A stretch of 64,000 nucleotides of DNA from an uncultured Mediterraneibacter sp. (GCA_944384505.1 CALWTQ010000006.1:16223-80222), one strand, 5' to 3'; positions 1 to 9,137 are shown, counted from the stretch's first letter. Notes: a model not told the origin generated them from the sequence alone. Numbers and translations are program-made.

Positions 1-2
1 CA

Positions 3-380
3 CACAAGAAGGAACTGGAGATCTGGGATGCCTGCGGGATTGTGCCGGAGGGCGGCTGGTATATCGAGGCGGGCGCCGGTATGGGAGCTGTGCTGGAGAT
101 GGCGAATGAGATGCTTGCATATACCTTATCTGACCGTGCGACATGGCTGAATCTGGACTTGGATGAAGATCTGAAGATCGTATGTGAGAATGATGAGAGC
201 GGGATTCTCTATAATCAGTATGGAGTCATCTGCGTCAACCCGGAGAAAAACGATCAGATCAACCATGAGGGAGCCAAGGCTTTTCAGGAGTGGATTGTGT
301 CAGATGAAGGACAGGATCTGATCGGACGGTATGGAGTGGAGGAGTATGGAAAAGCACTCTTTACCCCTAATGCGGCATAG
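3..380 (+). CDS. tupA: Tungstate ABC transporter substrate-binding protein (C-terminal part)
   Basis: This is the C-terminal part (about 125 codons) of an extracytoplasmic oxyanion-binding protein; the start lies outside the window. The reading frame is already open at base 3 (HKKELEIWDACG...). The segment HKKELEIW, then GGWYIEAGAGMGAVLEMA and AYTLSDRATWL, is the pattern of TupA proteins, which capture tungstate for import. It sits 38 bp before a permease and an ATPase of the same transporter, and the genes after them encode a tungsten enzyme, which supports tungstate over molybdate. Identification is by family pattern and context; the ligand is inferred. Confidence 0.85.
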   Translation, partial: HKKELEIWDACGIVPEGGWYIEAGAGMGAVLEMANEMLAYTLSDRATWLNLDLDEDLKIVCENDESGILYNQYGVICVNPEKNDQINHEGAKAFQEWIVSDEGQDLIGRYGVEEYGKALFTPNAA

Positions 381-418
381 AACAGAGATGCCTGGAAAAG
401 GATTGTGAAAATAATATT

Positions 419-1117
419 ATGGATGTAATACTCGACGGAATCGCGGAAGCCTTCCGGTTGATTGCCGGACTGGATACGGAAGTGTTTGAGGTAGTGTTTA
501 CCTCGCTGGAGGTTTCTCTGGTTTCCCTGTTTTTTGCGGGGATCATAGGAATCCCGGCAGGAATCCTGATTGCGGGACACCGATTTAAAGGGCGCCACGC
601 GCTGATGCGCCTGGTATATACTCTTATGGGGATGCCGCCGGTGCTGTGTGGACTGATAGTCTATCTTTTCTTCATGCGCAGAGGCCCCTTCGGGAGCCTG
701 CGCCTGAACTATACGGTGACGGTGATGATCATTGCTCAGACCCTTCTGATTCTCCCTATTATGATTGGACTTACCGTCAGCGCGGCCAGGGAGCGCCAGG
801 AGAAGATACGCAGGCTTGCGCGCACGCTGGGAGCAGGGAGGATACAGACTATGAAGCTTCTTCTGTGGGAGCTGCGCCCGGGAATTATGACTGCCCTTGT
901 GTCAGGATTTTCCAGAGGAATTTCGGAGGTCGGAGCAGTTATGATCGTAGGTGGAAATATAGAAGGAAAGACCAGGACGATGACGACTTATATTTCCCAG
1001 CTCAAGGGGATGGGGGAATTCGAGCGCGCGGTGGCAGTGGGGATCATTCTGCTGCTTCTTTCCTTCGGCATGAACACACTGCTCTACCACTTTCAGAGAG
1101 AGAAGCTGGAGGACTGA
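419..1117 (+). CDS. tupB: Tungstate ABC transporter permease
   Basis: A 232-residue integral membrane permease of the TupB/ModB type. Several hydrophobic spans are visible (around residues 25-55, 60-85, 95-120, 165-180 and 200-225). The EAA-like cytoplasmic loop that contacts the ATPase (LARTLGAGRIQTMKLLLWEL, about residues 138-157) is present. It would carry the oxyanion delivered by the upstream binding protein across the membrane. The stop is followed one base later by the ATPase start, so the two are probably translationally coupled. The length is normal for the family. Confidence 0.88.
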   Translation: MDVILDGIAEAFRLIAGLDTEVFEVVFTSLEVSLVSLFFAGIIGIPAGILIAGHRFKGRHALMRLVYTLMGMPPVLCGLIVYLFFMRRGPFGSLRLNYTVTVMIIAQTLLILPIMIGLTVSAARERQEKIRRLARTLGAGRIQTMKLLLWELRPGIMTALVSGFSRGISEVGAVMIVGGNIEGKTRTMTTYISQLKGMGEFERAVAVGIILLLLSFGMNTLLYHFQREKLED

Positions 1118-1118
1118 C

Positions 1119-1766
1119 ATGGAGCTTAATATCTGTGGACTGAAAAAAATGTATGGTTCCCGGGAAGTTCTTTCGATACGGGATCTGGTAATCCCGTCCG
1201 GGAAGATCACAGCAGTGCTTGGTCCCAACGGGGCGGGCAAGACAACACTTTTAAATCTGATCGCGGGGCTGGAGGGAAAGGATGGCGGAAGGATTCTCTA
1301 CGATGGGAGAGAGGATCCGCCCTTCCGGGAGATGACCATGGTTTTCCAGGAGCCGTATCTGATATCCGGGACAGTGAGGAAAAATATTGTCTGGCCCTTA
1401 AAGATTCGGAAGATAGAACGCCCGGCAGCAGAAGAACGGGTGGCGGGCCTGGCCGATGATCTGGGCCTGCGCGGGCTTTTGGATCGCAGGGCAGAACGCC
1501 TGTCAGCAGGAGAACGCCAGAAAACAGCGCTTGCCCGTGCGCTGTCGTTTCGGCCCCGGCTTCTGCTTCTGGACGAACCAAGCGCAAATCTCGATTCAAA
1601 GACAACGGCAGAGATCGAGCGGATGCTGCGAAAAATGAGAGAGACGGACAGGACAACAATTATAATTGTGACGCATAATCAGGCACAGGCAGAGAGGACT
1701 GCGGATGAGATGGTCTTTTTAAACAATGGCCGGATCAGCGGGCACATACTAAGAGAAATGAGGTGA
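1119..1766 (+). CDS. tupC: Tungstate ABC transporter ATP-binding protein
   Basis: A 215-residue ABC ATPase that would power tungstate uptake with TupA and TupB. Walker A (GPNGAGKTT, near residue 35), Q-loop (VFQEPYL), signature (LSAGERQ), Walker B (LLLLDEPSANLD) and the switch histidine (VTHNQAQ) are all readable and intact. There is no C-terminal regulatory TOBE domain, as in short TupC proteins. The end overlaps the start of the downstream aldehyde oxidoreductase, so transporter and enzyme probably form one transcript. Confidence 0.9.
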   Translation: MELNICGLKKMYGSREVLSIRDLVIPSGKITAVLGPNGAGKTTLLNLIAGLEGKDGGRILYDGREDPPFREMTMVFQEPYLISGTVRKNIVWPLKIRKIERPAAEERVAGLADDLGLRGLLDRRAERLSAGERQKTALARALSFRPRLLLLDEPSANLDSKTTAEIERMLRKMRETDRTTIIIVTHNQAQAERTADEMVFLNNGRISGHILREMR

Positions 1767-3715
1767 GAGAGTTGGCAACAAAATATGGCGGATACATGGG
1801 AAAGGTTTTAAAAATTAATCTGACCAGCCGGGAAGTGTCCGAATATCCATTTTCTGATGAAGAGAGAGAATTATTCATCGGAGGTAAGATTATGGCGGCT
1901 AAGATCCTGGGCGATCATTTGACAGGGAAGGAGAAAGCTTTCTCTGAGGAGAATCTTCTGGTGGTGACTACAGGGCCTCTGACCGGCTCCGGGGCGCCCA
2001 GCTCCAGCAGGTTTAATATCTCTACCTTGTCTCCGCAGACCGGATATATTACATCGTCCAACTGTGGAGGGAACTTCGGGTATTATCTTAAGAAAGCGGG
2101 ACTGGACGCTTTGATTCTGACCGGAAGATGTGAGAAGCCGTCCTGGATTGAGATCCAGAACGATAAGGTCGTCTTTCATGAGGCGGAAGATATCTGGGGA
2201 ATGAAGACGTCAGAGACTCAGTCTGCTCTCGATGACAAACTGCGTATGAAAAACGGCAGGGTGCGTAAAAACGGGAAGATCTGTATCGGGCCCGCCGGAG
2301 AAAATCTGGTTCTCTATTCCTGCATCGTATCAAATGAGCGCGTCTCAGGAAGAGGCGGAACCGGAGCGGTTATGGGATGGATGCGCCTTAAGGCAGTCTG
2401 CGCCAGCGGGAATAAAGAGATCCCGGTTTATGATAAAGAGAAAATGGTAAAGCACACGCAGAAATGGTTCCGGTATATACGGAATCATCCGCTGACTGGA
2501 AATCAGCTTCCGAAGCTGGGGACAGCAGGACTTGTCAGCGCCATGCAGATGAAGCACATACTTTCTACGAAAAATTACAGCGCGGGCCAGTATGATGAGT
2601 TTGAGAAGGTAAGCGGAGAAGAGCTGGCGGAGAAGTACAATATCGTAAACAAAGGCTGCCTGACCTGTCCGATCCGCTGTGCCCGCACCGTGGAGGTAGA
2701 CGGGCAGCAGGTGAAAGGTCCGGAGCTGGAGACACTGGTGCTCCTGGGAAGCGGAATTCTGAACAATGATCTCCCCTCGATTTTGAAGTGGAACTATGAA
2801 CTGGATGAGCTGGGACTGGATACGATTTCCTGCGCGAATACAATCTCTTACGCTATGGAGGCGGATGAAAAAGGACTGTGGAAGAACGGGCTGCATTTTT
2901 CGGATACGGGAGAACTGACGAAGATTTTCGAAGATATTGCCTACCGCCGCGGGATCGGGGACGAGCTCGCGCTTGGAAGTAAGAGGCTGTCTGAAAAATA
3001 CGGGGGAAAGGATTTCGCCATTCATGCCAAAGGAATGGAGCTTGCGGCCTATGAGCCGCGGAAAGCCGTGGGCCTGGGACTTGGCTATGCTACAAGCAAC
3101 CGGGGCGGCTGCCACTTAAATGGCGGATATCTGGTGATTCTGGAAGGCCTGGGGCTGTCCATTGACCAGACGACCTGGAGGGGAAAGGCGGATCTGACCA
3201 TGCTGTTTCAGGATCTGATGGAGATGATCTCAGCGGCCGGGCAGTGTCTGTTCACCAGCTATGCGTTCTTCCCCACGCCTTTGATGAAACATCCGAATGC
3301 ATGGTACACGAAAATGGTAAATAAAGTTCTGCCGTACTGCGGCCCGGCAGTCAGGCTGATTAATAAATATCCGGAAATCGCGCACCTTCATCTGCCGGTT
3401 TTCCACCACACAAAGGGATTCGAGTATACGACAGGAATGAAGATGAAGTTCGGGGATTACATCCGCTGCGGAGAGCGGGGATATAACCTGGAGAGGGAAA
3501 TAAACCGCAGATTCGGCGTGAACGCGAATAAGGACGCTCTGCCGAAACGGCTGACGGACACACTGCAGGATCCGAATGACCCGAATTCTAAGGTGCCTCT
3601 GGAACGGCTGAAAAAAGTTTATTATCATGCGCGGGGCTGGGATAAGAGAGGACTTCCTACGGAGAGAACACTGAAAAAACTAAAGATCGATTTTGCGTCC
3701 GAGAGCGGGAGGTGA
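1763..3715 (+). CDS. Tungsten-containing aldehyde:ferredoxin oxidoreductase
   Basis: A 650-residue member of the AOR family, which interconverts aldehydes and carboxylates with ferredoxin using a tungsten-bispyranopterin and a [4Fe-4S] cluster. The N-terminus (GYMGKVLKINLTSREV) and the GPLTGSGAPSSSR segment are typical. The cluster ligands are visible as Cys299, Cys302 and Cys306 (GCLTCPIRC) with a fourth cysteine near 495 (AGQCLFTSY). It follows tupABC directly and precedes a MoaD-like gene and a ferredoxin-alcohol dehydrogenase, so tungsten as metal is a strong inference. The start is ambiguous: GTG at 1763 overlaps the tupC stop, while TTG at 1772 has the better-spaced AGGTGA ribosome site. 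Confidence 0.9.
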   Translation: MRELATKYGGYMGKVLKINLTSREVSEYPFSDEERELFIGGKIMAAKILGDHLTGKEKAFSEENLLVVTTGPLTGSGAPSSSRFNISTLSPQTGYITSSNCGGNFGYYLKKAGLDALILTGRCEKPSWIEIQNDKVVFHEAEDIWGMKTSETQSALDDKLRMKNGRVRKNGKICIGPAGENLVLYSCIVSNERVSGRGGTGAVMGWMRLKAVCASGNKEIPVYDKEKMVKHTQKWFRYIRNHPLTGNQLPKLGTAGLVSAMQMKHILSTKNYSAGQYDEFEKVSGEELAEKYNIVNKGCLTCPIRCARTVEVDGQQVKGPELETLVLLGSGILNNDLPSILKWNYELDELGLDTISCANTISYAMEADEKGLWKNGLHFSDTGELTKIFEDIAYRRGIGDELALGSKRLSEKYGGKDFAIHAKGMELAAYEPRKAVGLGLGYATSNRGGCHLNGGYLVILEGLGLSIDQTTWRGKADLTMLFQDLMEMISAAGQCLFTSYAFFPTPLMKHPNAWYTKMVNKVLPYCGPAVRLINKYPEIAHLHLPVFHHTKGFEYTTGMKMKFGDYIRCGERGYNLEREINRRFGVNANKDALPKRLTDTLQDPNDPNSKVPLERLKKVYYHARGWDKRGLPTERTLKKLKIDFASESGR

Positions 3716-3719
3716 GCGT

Positions 3720-3944
3720 ATGGTTCGTGTGAAGATATTCGGGGTCGCGCGTCTGAAAGCAGGCACGGGCACATTTGAACGTGACGTGGAGACCGTGGAT
3801 GAACTGCTGGGGAGTATTCCGAATATGACGAAGAAAGAGGCGAAAGACCTGGTGCTGCTTGTGAATGGAAATCCTGTGAGCAGGAGATACCGGTTTAAAG
3901 ATGGGGATGAAGCTGTGCTTCTGGCCCCGGCGGGAGGTGGCTGA
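3720..3944 (+). CDS. MoaD/ThiS-like sulfur carrier protein
   Basis: A 74-residue protein with the beta-grasp MoaD/ThiS pattern (VRVKIFGVARLKAG..., DGDEAVLLAPAGGG). It ends in Gly-Gly-Gly, the C-terminal tail that is thiocarboxylated in sulfur carriers for pterin or thiamine synthesis. Placed between a tungstopterin enzyme and its presumed partner, it probably supplies sulfur for the metal-binding dithiolene. I chose ATG 3720 because GGGAGG lies 7 bases upstream; an earlier in-frame ATG at 3693 lies inside the previous gene. Such small MoaD-like genes beside AOR genes are known in anaerobes. Confidence 0.85.
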   Translation: MVRVKIFGVARLKAGTGTFERDVETVDELLGSIPNMTKKEAKDLVLLVNGNPVSRRYRFKDGDEAVLLAPAGGG

Positions 3945-3946
3945 TC

Positions 3947-5419
3947 GTGAAGAAAGTAAAGGAAATACCATATATCAATAAAGAAACCTGTGCGGGATGT
4001 TCGGTCTGCGTAGAAAACTGTCCTATGGACTGCATCCATATCGAGCCGCCGAAATATCATGGTGATATCCGCACCATTGCACAGGCGGATTGGAAGAAAT
4101 GTATCGGATGCGGGATATGCGCAAAGGTCTGTCCCATCCGTGCCATTGAGATGAGAAGAGAGGGAAAGGCGGTGCATAAGATGAAAACGAGCTGGAATAT
4201 AAAGAAACTGGGATGCAGAGGATTTCAATATGTGATGAAGATCGCAATGTATGTTCTGCCCTGGAGAGTGCCGAAGCTCATGCAGGGCGCAGGGGCAGTG
4301 AAAAAGCTTCCGGCCGCGGTGAAGCGCAGAGGATTTAAAAAGGTGCTGATCGTGACAGATCATACATTGATGGACCTGCACCTCTTGGACGGAATGCTGG
4401 AGGCTATGAAGGCAGCGGAACTGGACTATGTAATCTATGACGGTGTGGCGCCAAATCCCACGGATAAAAATGTGGAGGCCGGAGTATCTATGTTCCGGGA
4501 GAATCACTGTGACTGTATGATCGCATTTGGCGGAGGCTCTCCCATGGACTGCGCGAAGGCGGTCGGCGGACGGATCGCCCGTCCGAATAAGCCGGTGAGA
4601 AAACTGCAGGGACTTTTCCGGATCTTAAAGCCGATCCCTATTATTTTTGCTGTGCCTACTACGGCCGGAACCGGCTCTGAGACTACAATCGCGGCTGTGA
4701 TCACTGAGGAGGCGGCTCACCATAAAGCGTCCATCAACGATCTGTGCCTGATGCCGAAATTCGCGGTGCTCGATCCAGAACTCACGGTGGGGCTTCCTCC
4801 AAAAGTGACGGCGACAACTGGGATGGACGCGCTGTGTCATGCTGTGGAGGCTTACACGAACAACACGTATAACAGCAGGCTGGAAAAAGATATGTGCCGC
4901 AAAGCAGTGAAATTGATCCATGATAACCTGCTTAAAGTATACCAGGATGGTTATGATCTGGAGGCAAGACAGAAGATGCAGCAGGCAGCATTTTACGGCG
5001 GCCGGGCATTTACGAGAGGATCTGTGGGATATGTGCATGCCATCGGCCATACATTGGGCGGACTTTACGGAACACCCCACGGGCTGGCCATGTCCATCCT
5101 TCTTCCACATGTGATGCGGGCGTTCGGCGAGGCGGCGCAGGAGAAACTGGCAGAACTAAGCGATGTATGCTCTCTGACAGATGCGGACGAGACGGTTTCT
5201 GTAAAGGCAGAGGCGTTTATCCGATGGATAGAGGATATGAAAGAAAAGATGAACATACCGGAGTACCCGGATATGATCCGTGCAGAAGACATAGATCAGA
5301 TCGTAGAGTGGGCGGAGAAAGAAGGAAATCCCCTCTATCCAGTGCCGGTAATCTGGAGCCGGAAAGAGTTTAAAGACTTTATCCTATCAGTTCAGCCATC
5401 AGCAAAGAGCACGGGCTGA
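3947..5419 (+). CDS. Ferredoxin-domain / iron-containing alcohol dehydrogenase fusion
   Basis: A 490-residue protein with an N-terminal 2x[4Fe-4S] ferredoxin domain (Cys15, 18, 21, 25 and Cys52, 55, 58, 62) fused to a group III iron-dependent alcohol dehydrogenase (about residues 110-480). The dehydrogenase has the NAD(P)-binding GGGSPMDCAK segment and metal ligands in MDALCHAVE and HAIGHTLGGLYGTPHG. Canonical members are about 380-390 residues, so the extra N-terminus is a real fusion. GTG start at 3947 with GGGAGG upstream, 2 bp after the MoaD-like gene. With the tungsten AOR it could pass electrons between ferredoxin, aldehyde and alcohol. The substrate is unknown. Confidence 0.88.
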   Translation: MKKVKEIPYINKETCAGCSVCVENCPMDCIHIEPPKYHGDIRTIAQADWKKCIGCGICAKVCPIRAIEMRREGKAVHKMKTSWNIKKLGCRGFQYVMKIAMYVLPWRVPKLMQGAGAVKKLPAAVKRRGFKKVLIVTDHTLMDLHLLDGMLEAMKAAELDYVIYDGVAPNPTDKNVEAGVSMFRENHCDCMIAFGGGSPMDCAKAVGGRIARPNKPVRKLQGLFRILKPIPIIFAVPTTAGTGSETTIAAVITEEAAHHKASINDLCLMPKFAVLDPELTVGLPPKVTATTGMDALCHAVEAYTNNTYNSRLEKDMCRKAVKLIHDNLLKVYQDGYDLEARQKMQQAAFYGGRAFTRGSVGYVHAIGHTLGGLYGTPHGLAMSILLPHVMRAFGEAAQEKLAELSDVCSLTDADETVSVKAEAFIRWIEDMKEKMNIPEYPDMIRAEDIDQIVEWAEKEGNPLYPVPVIWSRKEFKDFILSVQPSAKSTG

Positions 5420-5427
5420 GCTGATAG
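5384..5427 (+). other. Stable hairpin at the end of the tungsten operon
   Basis: A 14-bp stem (CTATCAGTTCAGCC at 5384-5397 pairing with GGCTGAGCTGATAG at 5414-5427, one G-T pair) spans the last codons and stop of the alcohol dehydrogenase. No T-tract follows, so it is not a clear intrinsic terminator. It may stabilise the mRNA 3' end or act with Rho. Confidence 0.45.
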
Positions 5428-5477
5428 AGAAATCATCAGCGGAAAGCGAAATTTGACAGAAAGGAAACGACAGTTTT

Positions 5478-6242
5478 ATGATATTTGACACACATGCCCA
5501 CTATGATGATGAGCAGTTTGACCAGGACCGGGAGGAACTTCTTGGAAGCATGAATGCGGGCGGCGTGGGGCTGATTGTTGACGCAGCTTCCACGATCCGC
5601 TCGTGGGATGAGATCGTGAAGCTGACAGAGCGGTATGATTTTATCTATGGATCTGTGGGAGTTCATCCGGACGAGGTGGGAAGCTTGGACGAAGAGAGCT
5701 TTCAGAGAATGAGAGAGCTGCTGGATCGTGAGAAAATCGTGGCTGTGGGTGAGATTGGGCTGGATTACTACTGGGATAAGGAGAACCATGACCTGCAGAA
5801 AAAGTGGTTTGTACGCCAGCTTGAGCTGGCCCGGGAGAAAGCTCTGCCGGTAATGATCCACAGCCGCGAGGCGGCCGCAGATACTATGGAAATTATGAAA
5901 ACATATGCGGCTGGAATGAACGCGGTGATTCACTGCTATTCTTATTCAGCAGAAATGGCCCGGGAATATGTGAAGATGGGATATTATATTGGCGTGGGCG
6001 GGGTCGTAACATTTAAGAACGCCAAAAAGCTGAAACAGGTTGTGGAAGAAATCCCGCTGGAAGCGATCGTACTGGAAACAGACTGCCCGTACCTGGCGCC
6101 GGTGCCGTACCGGGGAAAGAGGAACTGCTCCTTGTACCTGCCTTATGTGGCGGAAGAGATTGCCCGCTTGAAGGGGATAACCTGTGAAGCGGTGATAAGA
6201 CAGACAGAGGAAAATGCAAGGAAGCTGTACCGCATAAATTGA
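5478..6242 (+). CDS. tatD: TatD family metal-dependent hydrolase
   Basis: A 254-residue TatD-type TIM-barrel hydrolase, a magnesium-dependent DNase family linked to DNA repair and RNA quality control. Metal ligands are visible in DTHAHYDD (start), GEIGLDYYWD (about residue 95), MIHSREA, VIHCYSYS and ETDCPYLAP (about residue 200). Length is normal. It is followed 19 bp later by rsmA, the common tatD-rsmA neighbourhood of Firmicutes. Confidence 0.93.
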   Translation: MIFDTHAHYDDEQFDQDREELLGSMNAGGVGLIVDAASTIRSWDEIVKLTERYDFIYGSVGVHPDEVGSLDEESFQRMRELLDREKIVAVGEIGLDYYWDKENHDLQKKWFVRQLELAREKALPVMIHSREAAADTMEIMKTYAAGMNAVIHCYSYSAEMAREYVKMGYYIGVGGVVTFKNAKKLKQVVEEIPLEAIVLETDCPYLAPVPYRGKRNCSLYLPYVAEEIARLKGITCEAVIRQTEENARKLYRIN

Positions 6243-6261
6243 TTTGAGGAGAAAGAAACGT

Positions 6262-7143
6262 ATGAGAGAACCTACGCTTGGAAATCCGCAGAATACCATT
6301 GCGGTGCTGCAAAAATATAATTTTGTGTTCCAGAAGAAGTTTGGTCAAAACTTCCTTATAGACACGCATGTCCTGGATAAAATTATCCGGGCGGCGCAGA
6401 TCGGACCAGAGGATTGTGTCCTGGAGATTGGTCCGGGAATTGGAACTATGACTCAGTATCTGGCATGTGCGGCCCGGAAAGTTGTGGCTGTGGAGATCGA
6501 TCGGGCGCTGATCCCGATTCTGGAGGATACGCTGGATGGTTATGAGAACGTGAAGATTATAAATGATGATGTGCTCAAAGTCGATATCACAAAGCTGGCC
6601 GAGGAGGAAAACGGCGGAAAACCAATCAAAGTAGTGGCAAATCTGCCATACTATATTACAACACCGATTATTATGGGGCTGTTTGAGAATCATGTCCCTG
6701 TAAAGAGCATCACAGTTATGGTACAGAAAGAGGTAGCTGACCGGATGCAGACAGGTCCGGGTTCTAAGGATTATGGGGCGCTGTCCCTTGCGGTGCAGTA
6801 TTATGCCAAGCCGTATATTGTGGCCAATGTGCCGCCTAACTGCTTCATGCCCCGTCCAAAGGTGGGATCGGCTGTGATCCGGCTGGATCGATATGAAGAG
6901 CCTCCGGTGAAAGTGAAGGATGAGAAGCTGATGTTCCGCCTGATTCGCGCTTCATTTAATCAGCGAAGAAAGACCTTGGCGAATGGTATTAAGAATTCGC
7001 CGGATTTGGAATATACAAAAGAGGAGATTGAGGAGGCGATACTCGCATTGGGGAAAGGCCCCTCCGTGAGGGGAGAGGCGCTGACCCTGGAAGAGTTTGC
7101 TAAGCTTTCTGATGCTTTGTCTGGAGCCGGAGGGCCTGAGTGA
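6262..7143 (+). CDS. rsmA: 16S rRNA dimethyladenosine transferase
   Basis: A 293-residue SAM-dependent methyltransferase (KsgA) that dimethylates two adjacent adenines near the 3' end of 16S rRNA during small-subunit assembly. The family motifs are present: GQNFLIDTHVLDKI, the SAM loop VLEIGPGIGTMTQ and the catalytic NLPYYITTPII. I start it at ATG 6262, with a GAGGAGAAAG site upstream, rather than at an in-frame TTG at 6244. It converges on the LacI::kinase gene with a gap of only 12 bp and no visible terminator. Confidence 0.95.
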   Translation: MREPTLGNPQNTIAVLQKYNFVFQKKFGQNFLIDTHVLDKIIRAAQIGPEDCVLEIGPGIGTMTQYLACAARKVVAVEIDRALIPILEDTLDGYENVKIINDDVLKVDITKLAEEENGGKPIKVVANLPYYITTPIIMGLFENHVPVKSITVMVQKEVADRMQTGPGSKDYGALSLAVQYYAKPYIVANVPPNCFMPRPKVGSAVIRLDRYEEPPVKVKDEKLMFRLIRASFNQRRKTLANGIKNSPDLEYTKEEIEEAILALGKGPSVRGEALTLEEFAKLSDALSGAGGPE

Positions 7144-7155
7144 AGATGCATTTCA

Positions 7156-9054
7156 TTATAATAAATCTTTTTCGAATCTTCTGATGTGTGTCTTAAGGGT
7201 TGACCTGTCGACAAGTGCCGGGACAACTCCCTGCCTGGAGATGCAGAAACCGGCGGCGTAAGTGGCGATCCGGATTGCCGTTTCCAAGGAATAGCCTTCT
7301 GTCAGAAAAGAAGCGAGAGCGGCTATGAATGCGTCTGCTCCGCCGGTAGTGTCTACCGGGGTGAAATCTGCAGCCGGAAAATACTGGCTTGTTTCCGGGG
7401 ATTTTAAATAGCAGCCCTGATGTCCGAGGGTAATAATAATATTTTCGGCGCCCCTGTTGAAAAAAAATTCAGCCTGCTGTTCTATACTGTTAATTCCGGG
7501 ACAGAGTGAGGCGGCTTCGCTTTTGTTCGGGACTAATATGTCGATCTTCTGAAGAAGTTCATCGGAAAGCTGAGTTAATGCGGCCGGCTTCAATATGTTT
7601 TTACATCCGTATTTTCTGCCGGCGGCGGCTGCCTGGGTAATAACCGGCAGGGGGAGCTCGCTGGACAGAAGGCAATAGCTGACATTTTGAAACAGGTGTT
7701 CCTGCTCAAGGATATCTTCCTGTTTCAGGCTTCCGTTGGCTCCGGACAGGATCGTGATTGCGCTTTCGCCACTGGCTTCCAGATAAATATATGCCTTCCC
7801 TGTAGGCGTGCTTTTGTCATGGGATATTCCGGCGGTAGAGACATGCTCATTTTTCAGCGTGTCGATAATGAGGAAAGAATCAGCGTCCCGGCCTACTTTT
7901 CCGATCAGGGCTGTTTCGCGTCCGAGCCGGGCCGCTCCTACTGCCTGATTTGCGCCTTTTCCTCCTAACGTTATAGAGGAACTGGCGATCTGAGTAGTTT
8001 TTCCGGAGCGGGGAAGGGCGTCAACGTTAAAGGTTGTATCAATATGTATGCTCCCGATCACAACAATTTTTTTTGATCTGAGCGCAGGGGGAAGAGATAC
8101 ACTTTCTTCATGGTCAAACACATAAAAAGAGTCCGCCGGACAAACTGGTGTGCTTTCGTCTTTCTTTTCGCATTTTTCTATAATTCTCAGTCCGGACAGG
8201 CGTCCGAGCTCGCGCAGAGGGACTGCTATACCGGATATACGCGGATATGATATACTTTGGCAGATACCGCCGTTTTTAACAGACACGACAGACAAGTCTT
8301 CGGGAACGTGACAGCGAAGGCGGTTCAGACGCTCTGCCAGTGAGAGCGCTGAAGAAAAATCTGCTACAATAATTCCGGTTATATTTTGCGAAAATATTCG
8401 GGATATGCAGTCTGATTCCCAGGATTCGGGCAAAATATCCGGACCGCTGGCAATGTGGTTTTCAAACAGGCACTTCTGGATTCCGCCGGTAATGGAATTA
8501 AAAATGCTGTCGCCGGGATGTCCGGCGCAGGCGATTCGCGTATGGCGGTATTCGGTCAGCTTCTGAGCCAGAAGATATCCGATACGTTCATAATCAATAT
8601 GGCAGGAACCAGGAATTTCAGGCGTGTTTGTATATACGACGGGAATGCCGTGTTCCGCAAAAAGGCGTTCGTTCTGCAGACTCCGCTCGTTTACGGGTTC
8701 CCAGATGACGCCGTCTATTTTGTGCCTGACAAGAGCTGTAATGTGTTTCAGCTCTTCTTCTAAATTGTGGCTGTCAAATAAAACAACGCCATAGCCGTAT
8801 TCTCGTCCCGTTTCTATAATTCCATTCAGCAGTTCGGAAGAAGCGTCAGCGTTCTTGAGTAAAACACCCAGAAGAAATGTTTTGGCAGAAGAAATATTTT
8901 TAATTTTACTATAAGGAGTATAGTTATATTCTTTTACAATTCTTAAAACATGATCTCGTGTCGCGGGATTGATATTATCGTCTTTCCCATTCACAATTTT
9001 AGATACCGTGGCGATAGACACTCCGGCAAGCTTGGCGATTTCTTTAATTGTCAT
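7156..9054 (-). CDS. LacI-type repressor fused to a ribokinase-like PfkB kinase
   Basis: A 632-residue fusion. Residues 1-50 are a LacI helix-turn-helix (TIKEIAKLAGVSIATVSKIVNG), about 60-310 a periplasmic-binding-protein-like effector domain, and about 327-625 a PfkB sugar kinase with the substrate loop GGKGANQAVGAARLG and the catalytic DTTGGADAF. Classical LacI proteins end near residue 335, so this one carries a whole extra enzyme. The start at 9054 is set by the HTH and an AGAGAGG ribosome site; upstream in-frame codons are not homologous. It is divergent from a ribokinase/nucleoside hydrolase operon with an operator between them, so it probably senses ribose or a ribosyl metabolite. Kinase activity is inferred. 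Confidence 0.9.
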   Translation of the reverse strand: MTIKEIAKLAGVSIATVSKIVNGKDDNINPATRDHVLRIVKEYNYTPYSKIKNISSAKTFLLGVLLKNADASSELLNGIIETGREYGYGVVLFDSHNLEEELKHITALVRHKIDGVIWEPVNERSLQNERLFAEHGIPVVYTNTPEIPGSCHIDYERIGYLLAQKLTEYRHTRIACAGHPGDSIFNSITGGIQKCLFENHIASGPDILPESWESDCISRIFSQNITGIIVADFSSALSLAERLNRLRCHVPEDLSVVSVKNGGICQSISYPRISGIAVPLRELGRLSGLRIIEKCEKKDESTPVCPADSFYVFDHEESVSLPPALRSKKIVVIGSIHIDTTFNVDALPRSGKTTQIASSSITLGGKGANQAVGAARLGRETALIGKVGRDADSFLIIDTLKNEHVSTAGISHDKSTPTGKAYIYLEASGESAITILSGANGSLKQEDILEQEHLFQNVSYCLLSSELPLPVITQAAAAGRKYGCKNILKPAALTQLSDELLQKIDILVPNKSEAASLCPGINSIEQQAEFFFNRGAENIIITLGHQGCYLKSPETSQYFPAADFTPVDTTGGADAFIAALASFLTEGYSLETAIRIATYAAGFCISRQGVVPALVDRSTLKTHIRRFEKDLL

Positions 9055-9108
9055 ACAGATACCTCTCTGTTTTCTATTGAATACTTCCGGCATTTTTTCT
9101 TTTTTTTG

Positions 9109-9137
9109 ATTATGCGGTGTTTTCGGATGATTGTCAA
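9109..9137 (-). promoter_or_regulatory. Promoter of the LacI::kinase gene
   Basis: On the minus strand a perfect -35 TTGACA (9132-9137) is followed after 17 bp by CATAAT (9109-9114). It lies about 55 bp upstream of the start codon. Confidence 0.75.
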
